From the NCBI GenBank assembly GCA_017302255.1, contig JAFLDV010000015.1, positions 32,851-96,850 on the forward strand: 64,000 nucleotides of DNA, read 5' to 3'. This DNA comes from Gammaproteobacteria bacterium. Lineage in GTDB: Bacteria > Pseudomonadota > Gammaproteobacteria > Enterobacterales > Alteromonadaceae. Below the pieces are notes generated by a model. The model ran no database searches. It was given only the letters and a program-made list of their open reading frames with translations, and had not been told where the DNA came from. The position numbers were made by a program, and so were the translations under genes. Positions 62,156 through 64,000 of this stretch are shown here, in pieces (the stretch's first letter is position 1; every line of letters begins with the position of its first letter).

Positions 62156-62768
62156 TTTTTTTGGCAAACGATTTGTAAGTTGTTCACGCAACATGAAAAT
62201 TGACCGGTGAGGAAATATACATTTAGCAAGAATAGAAATTTTTAAGGTGTCGAGTGATGCTGAGCTGATATAAATTTTTCGAATAGCAGAAAATATTTAC
62301 CCTTATTGGTCAGCAAAACTTTGTACTTAAAAACTTGTGTATGACCGAAAGCAGCATTCCGAGTTGCTTTCGGTCTGCTTACGTTGCAGATGTAAGTATC
62401 GTATTCGTCTTTATCATCAACAGTAGAACTTGGCTTGAATTTTAGATTTTCTCGAATCACTAGATTTAATATATTCAAAAAATTACCTATTTTGGAACTA
62501 ATCAATTTTATTCATAGCAAGAGTTTTTGGTGTTTCTGCATATTTAAACAACCCACACTAATTAGACAGTGCAGCTTGTAGTCGCTAATAAATTTAGCCA
62601 TCCCGTTATTGAGGCTATATCAAATGTTTTCAAAGTGAATGAATTGAATTTTAAAGTAGATGCCAAGTGTCCATGCTTTGGAAATTTTGGTTTCACAGCC
62701 GCTTTCAAAAAAATTTTAGTCAAGAGCAATGAGCAGGTTTGCAAACGTATGCATTACAAGTGGCTTAG
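62156..62768. other. AT-rich region with only doubtful ORFs
   Basis: About 610 bases without a convincing gene. An 87-codon minus frame (62242-62505) and a 67-codon plus frame (62569-62772) are open, but neither resembles a known family or has a good ribosome binding site. A perfect 11-bp inverted repeat (62343-62353 with 62365-62375, GACCGAAAGCA) sits inside the minus frame with no T-run. The composition is more AT-rich than katG, which suggests acquired DNA. Confidence 0.5.
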
Positions 62769-62809
62769 TTGACAGCTTCTTTGTGTAAATGTAAATTATT
62801 CTCATTAAA
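62769..62809 (+). promoter_or_regulatory. Strong promoter overlapped by a Fur-box-like sequence
   Basis: TTGACA (62769-62774) is a perfect -35 box; 17 bases later is TAAATT (62792-62797). Over the -10 lies AAATTATTCTCATTAAA (62793-62809), close to the ATTATTCTCATT form common in Fur boxes. It would repress the lipoprotein peroxidase gene at 62869 when iron is plentiful. Confidence 0.5.
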
Positions 62810-62868
62810 ATGATATTTTTATTACCATGCTGTTACTTTCATCTGCAATGTAATAGTAAGAGGCTGTA

Positions 62869-63894
62869 ATGAATTCAATAAAATTTCAGTATATTTATTT
62901 GAAAACTACTTTCATCATTTCTTCATTTATCATGTTGTCAGCTTGTGGTGGAGGCTCCGGAGATGAAGAGGCTACTAATAATACCCCTACATCATTTACG
63001 GTATCAGCATCTGCTGGTAACGGTGGCAATATTGCGCCTAACAGCCGAAGCGTTCTAAGTGAACAAACAACAACATTTACGTTGACGGCGAATGAAGGCT
63101 TCGCAATTGGCACTGTAACTGGATGTGGCGGAATTTTAAGCGGCAATGTGTATACAACAGGGGCAATTACTGGCAATTGTAGTGTCACAGCCAGCTTTAC
63201 CGCGCTTCCACCAGCTTCGTATACAGTATTAGCAACTGCTGGAAATGGGGGCAGCATTGCACCTAATAGTCGTAGCGTTCAGACCGGCCAACTAACGTCC
63301 TTTAATGTCATACCTAATGAGGGTTTCGCAATCGGCACTGTCACAGGTTGTGGGGGAAGTTTGAGCGGCAATGTTTATACAACGGGTGCAATTACTGCCA
63401 ATTGTACCGTCACTGTTAGTTTTAATTTCCTCAATAATATCGATCAGGATGCATTATTAAGACAATTTGACGGCATAATTGATCTCTCAAAATTAGAGAA
63501 TTATGCAAATCAAAAAGTGCCAGATTATATTGGAGACCCTCGTGATAATGATAATCCTGTGACTGATGCAGGAGCTACTCTAGGAAGGGTTTTATTCTAC
63601 GATAAAAAGTTATCAATTGATGACACTATTTCTTGTGGATCCTGCCATCAACAGTCTCATGCCTTTAGTGACCCAAATGTTGTTAGTAAAGGTGTCGCTG
63701 GTGGGGTATCTACTAGGCATTCTATGAGGCTTATTAATACACGTTTTGGTCATGGTGAGGCATCCACGAATCCTCGATTTAATGTTGTAAGAATGTTCTG
63801 GGATGCAAGGGCTAACTCTCATGAAGACCAAGAGACCGCACCAATTAAAGATCATAATGAACATGGCTATAGTGGTAATCCCCCCTCAAATTAA
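62869..63894 (+). pseudogene. Diheme cytochrome c peroxidase-like lipoprotein, 3' part lost to an IS insertion
   Basis: Lipoprotein signal with lipobox LSAC (Cys26) and a Gly-rich linker, two 68-residue bacterial-repeat modules (43-110 and 118-185), then the N-terminal part of a MauG/CCP-like diheme peroxidase. The latter shows VPDYIGDPRDNDNP, LGRVLFYDKKLS, one heme motif C256-G-S-C259-H260, and FWDARANSHEDQ...PIKDHNEHGYSG. Homology ends at about residue 336, and the last few codons up to TAA 63892 come from the IS end. The second heme domain is missing, so the product should be inactive. Iron-dependent control is suggested by the upstream Fur box. Confidence 0.82.
62995..63423 (+). repeat. 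Two tandem 68-codon protein modules (225-bp period)
   Basis: Codons 43-110 and 118-185 of the lipoprotein gene encode near-identical modules sharing AGNGG-IAPNSRSV, EGFAIGTVTGCGG and SGNVYTTGAIT-NC. The DNA is diverged at third positions, so the duplication is not recent. They resemble the InlB/Flg_new-type bacterial repeat; each carries a Cys pair likely to form a disulfide. Confidence 0.85.
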
Positions 63895-64000
63895 CTGACG
63901 TCAAAAGTAGAATTTTCTCGTAACATAAACGCAGGAGATTCACTATGAAAACATCAAAATTCACTGATAGCCAAATCATGGCAATCCTTAAACAAGCTGA
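63876..64000 (+). mobile_element. IS3-family insertion sequence, left end (runs off the window)
   Basis: From about 63876 the sequence departs from the peroxidase gene and runs through a short leader (TGACGTCAAAAGTAG from 63896) into an OrfA start. The exact boundary cannot be fixed without the right end and the target duplication. Confidence 0.75.
63945..64000 (+). CDS. IS3-family transposase OrfA, N-terminal fragment cut by window edge
   Basis: The ATG at 63945, with GCAGGAG nine bases upstream, opens a frame MKTSKFTDSQIMAILKQA, the typical start of IS3-family OrfA helix-turn-helix proteins. Only about 18 codons are inside the window. The remainder and OrfB should follow. Confidence 0.85.
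   Translation, partial: MKTSKFTDSQIMAILKQA

Noticed and set aside
62242..62505. 87-codon minus frame downstream of katG
   Set aside because: Kept only as a doubtful ORF: AT-rich, contains a perfect 11-bp inverted repeat, no family recognised.
62545..62590. Integron attC or phage attachment site in the AT-rich segment
   Set aside because: No GTTRRRY/RYYYAAC core pair, no integrase and no tRNA fragment were found.
62569..62772. 67-codon plus frame downstream of katG
   Set aside because: No ribosome binding site, no recognisable family, and its end overlaps the predicted TTGACA promoter box.

Overview
The window is chromosomal DNA from a gammaproteobacterium, most likely of the Alteromonadales/Rheinheimera-Alishewanella kind. 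The grounds are the conserved order lrp-ftsK-lolA-rarA-serS, zapC behind pyrD, a tusDCBE operon, a DUF2960 gene, fadH and ppsR/ppsA of gammaproteobacterial type, a divergent bioA/bioBFCD locus, and base composition in the middle forties by eye. The genus is inferred from layout and protein resemblance; no search was run.

Layout. 1-8.4 kb: giant NAD-glutamate dehydrogenase, pyrD, zapC, an acyltransferase and a DUF2960 gene. 8.4-17.6 kb: DUF192 protein, ald diverging from lrp, then ftsK-lolA-rarA-crcB-serS packed with almost no gaps. 17.6-22.1 kb (mostly minus): tusDCBE, a Bax-inhibitor-1-like membrane protein, a tRNA-Ser(UGA), an octamer minisatellite and sppA. 22.3-30.1 kb: fadH, glgC-glgA, a nitroreductase, asnS and a small membrane protein. 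30.1-35.3 kb: complete bioA / bioB-F-C-D locus. 35.3-45.1 kb: pepE, htpX, a SYLF lipoprotein, a TIGR02647 protein, a MoxR-DUF58-transglutaminase operon, a low-molecular-weight phosphatase, class II DAHP synthase and a panE-like reductase. 45.2-48.3 kb: a sensor kinase / outer-membrane barrel / half-size phosphate-binding-like protein operon in which all three genes begin with TTG. 48.3-55.1 kb: ppsR/ppsA around a HexR-like operator, an ADP-ribosylglycohydrolase-like protein, an unknown exported protein and NhaC. 55.4-59.7 kb: a large chemoreceptor, then a split aerotaxis pair (FAD-type PAS protein plus membrane transducer with a CZB zinc domain). 60-64 kb: katG, then AT-rich accessory DNA holding a Fur-box-bearing diheme peroxidase lipoprotein gene cut short by an IS3-family element at the right edge.

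How the genes work together. Most of the window is housekeeping: amino acid and pyrimidine metabolism, division, aminoacylation, tRNA thiolation, biotin and glycogen synthesis, and gluconeogenesis. The parts most worth following are the kinase-barrel-half-PBP operon, the bipartite CetA/CetB-like energy-taxis pair with a zinc domain, the ADP-ribosylglycohydrolase relative with altered metal-site motifs, and the iron-regulated, IS-interrupted peroxidase lipoprotein. Several regulatory elements could be read from sequence: a HexR-like site, a BirA-like operator, a Fur box over a strong promoter, an inverted repeat before glgC, and a terminator-like hairpin directly abutting the pyrD ribosome binding site.
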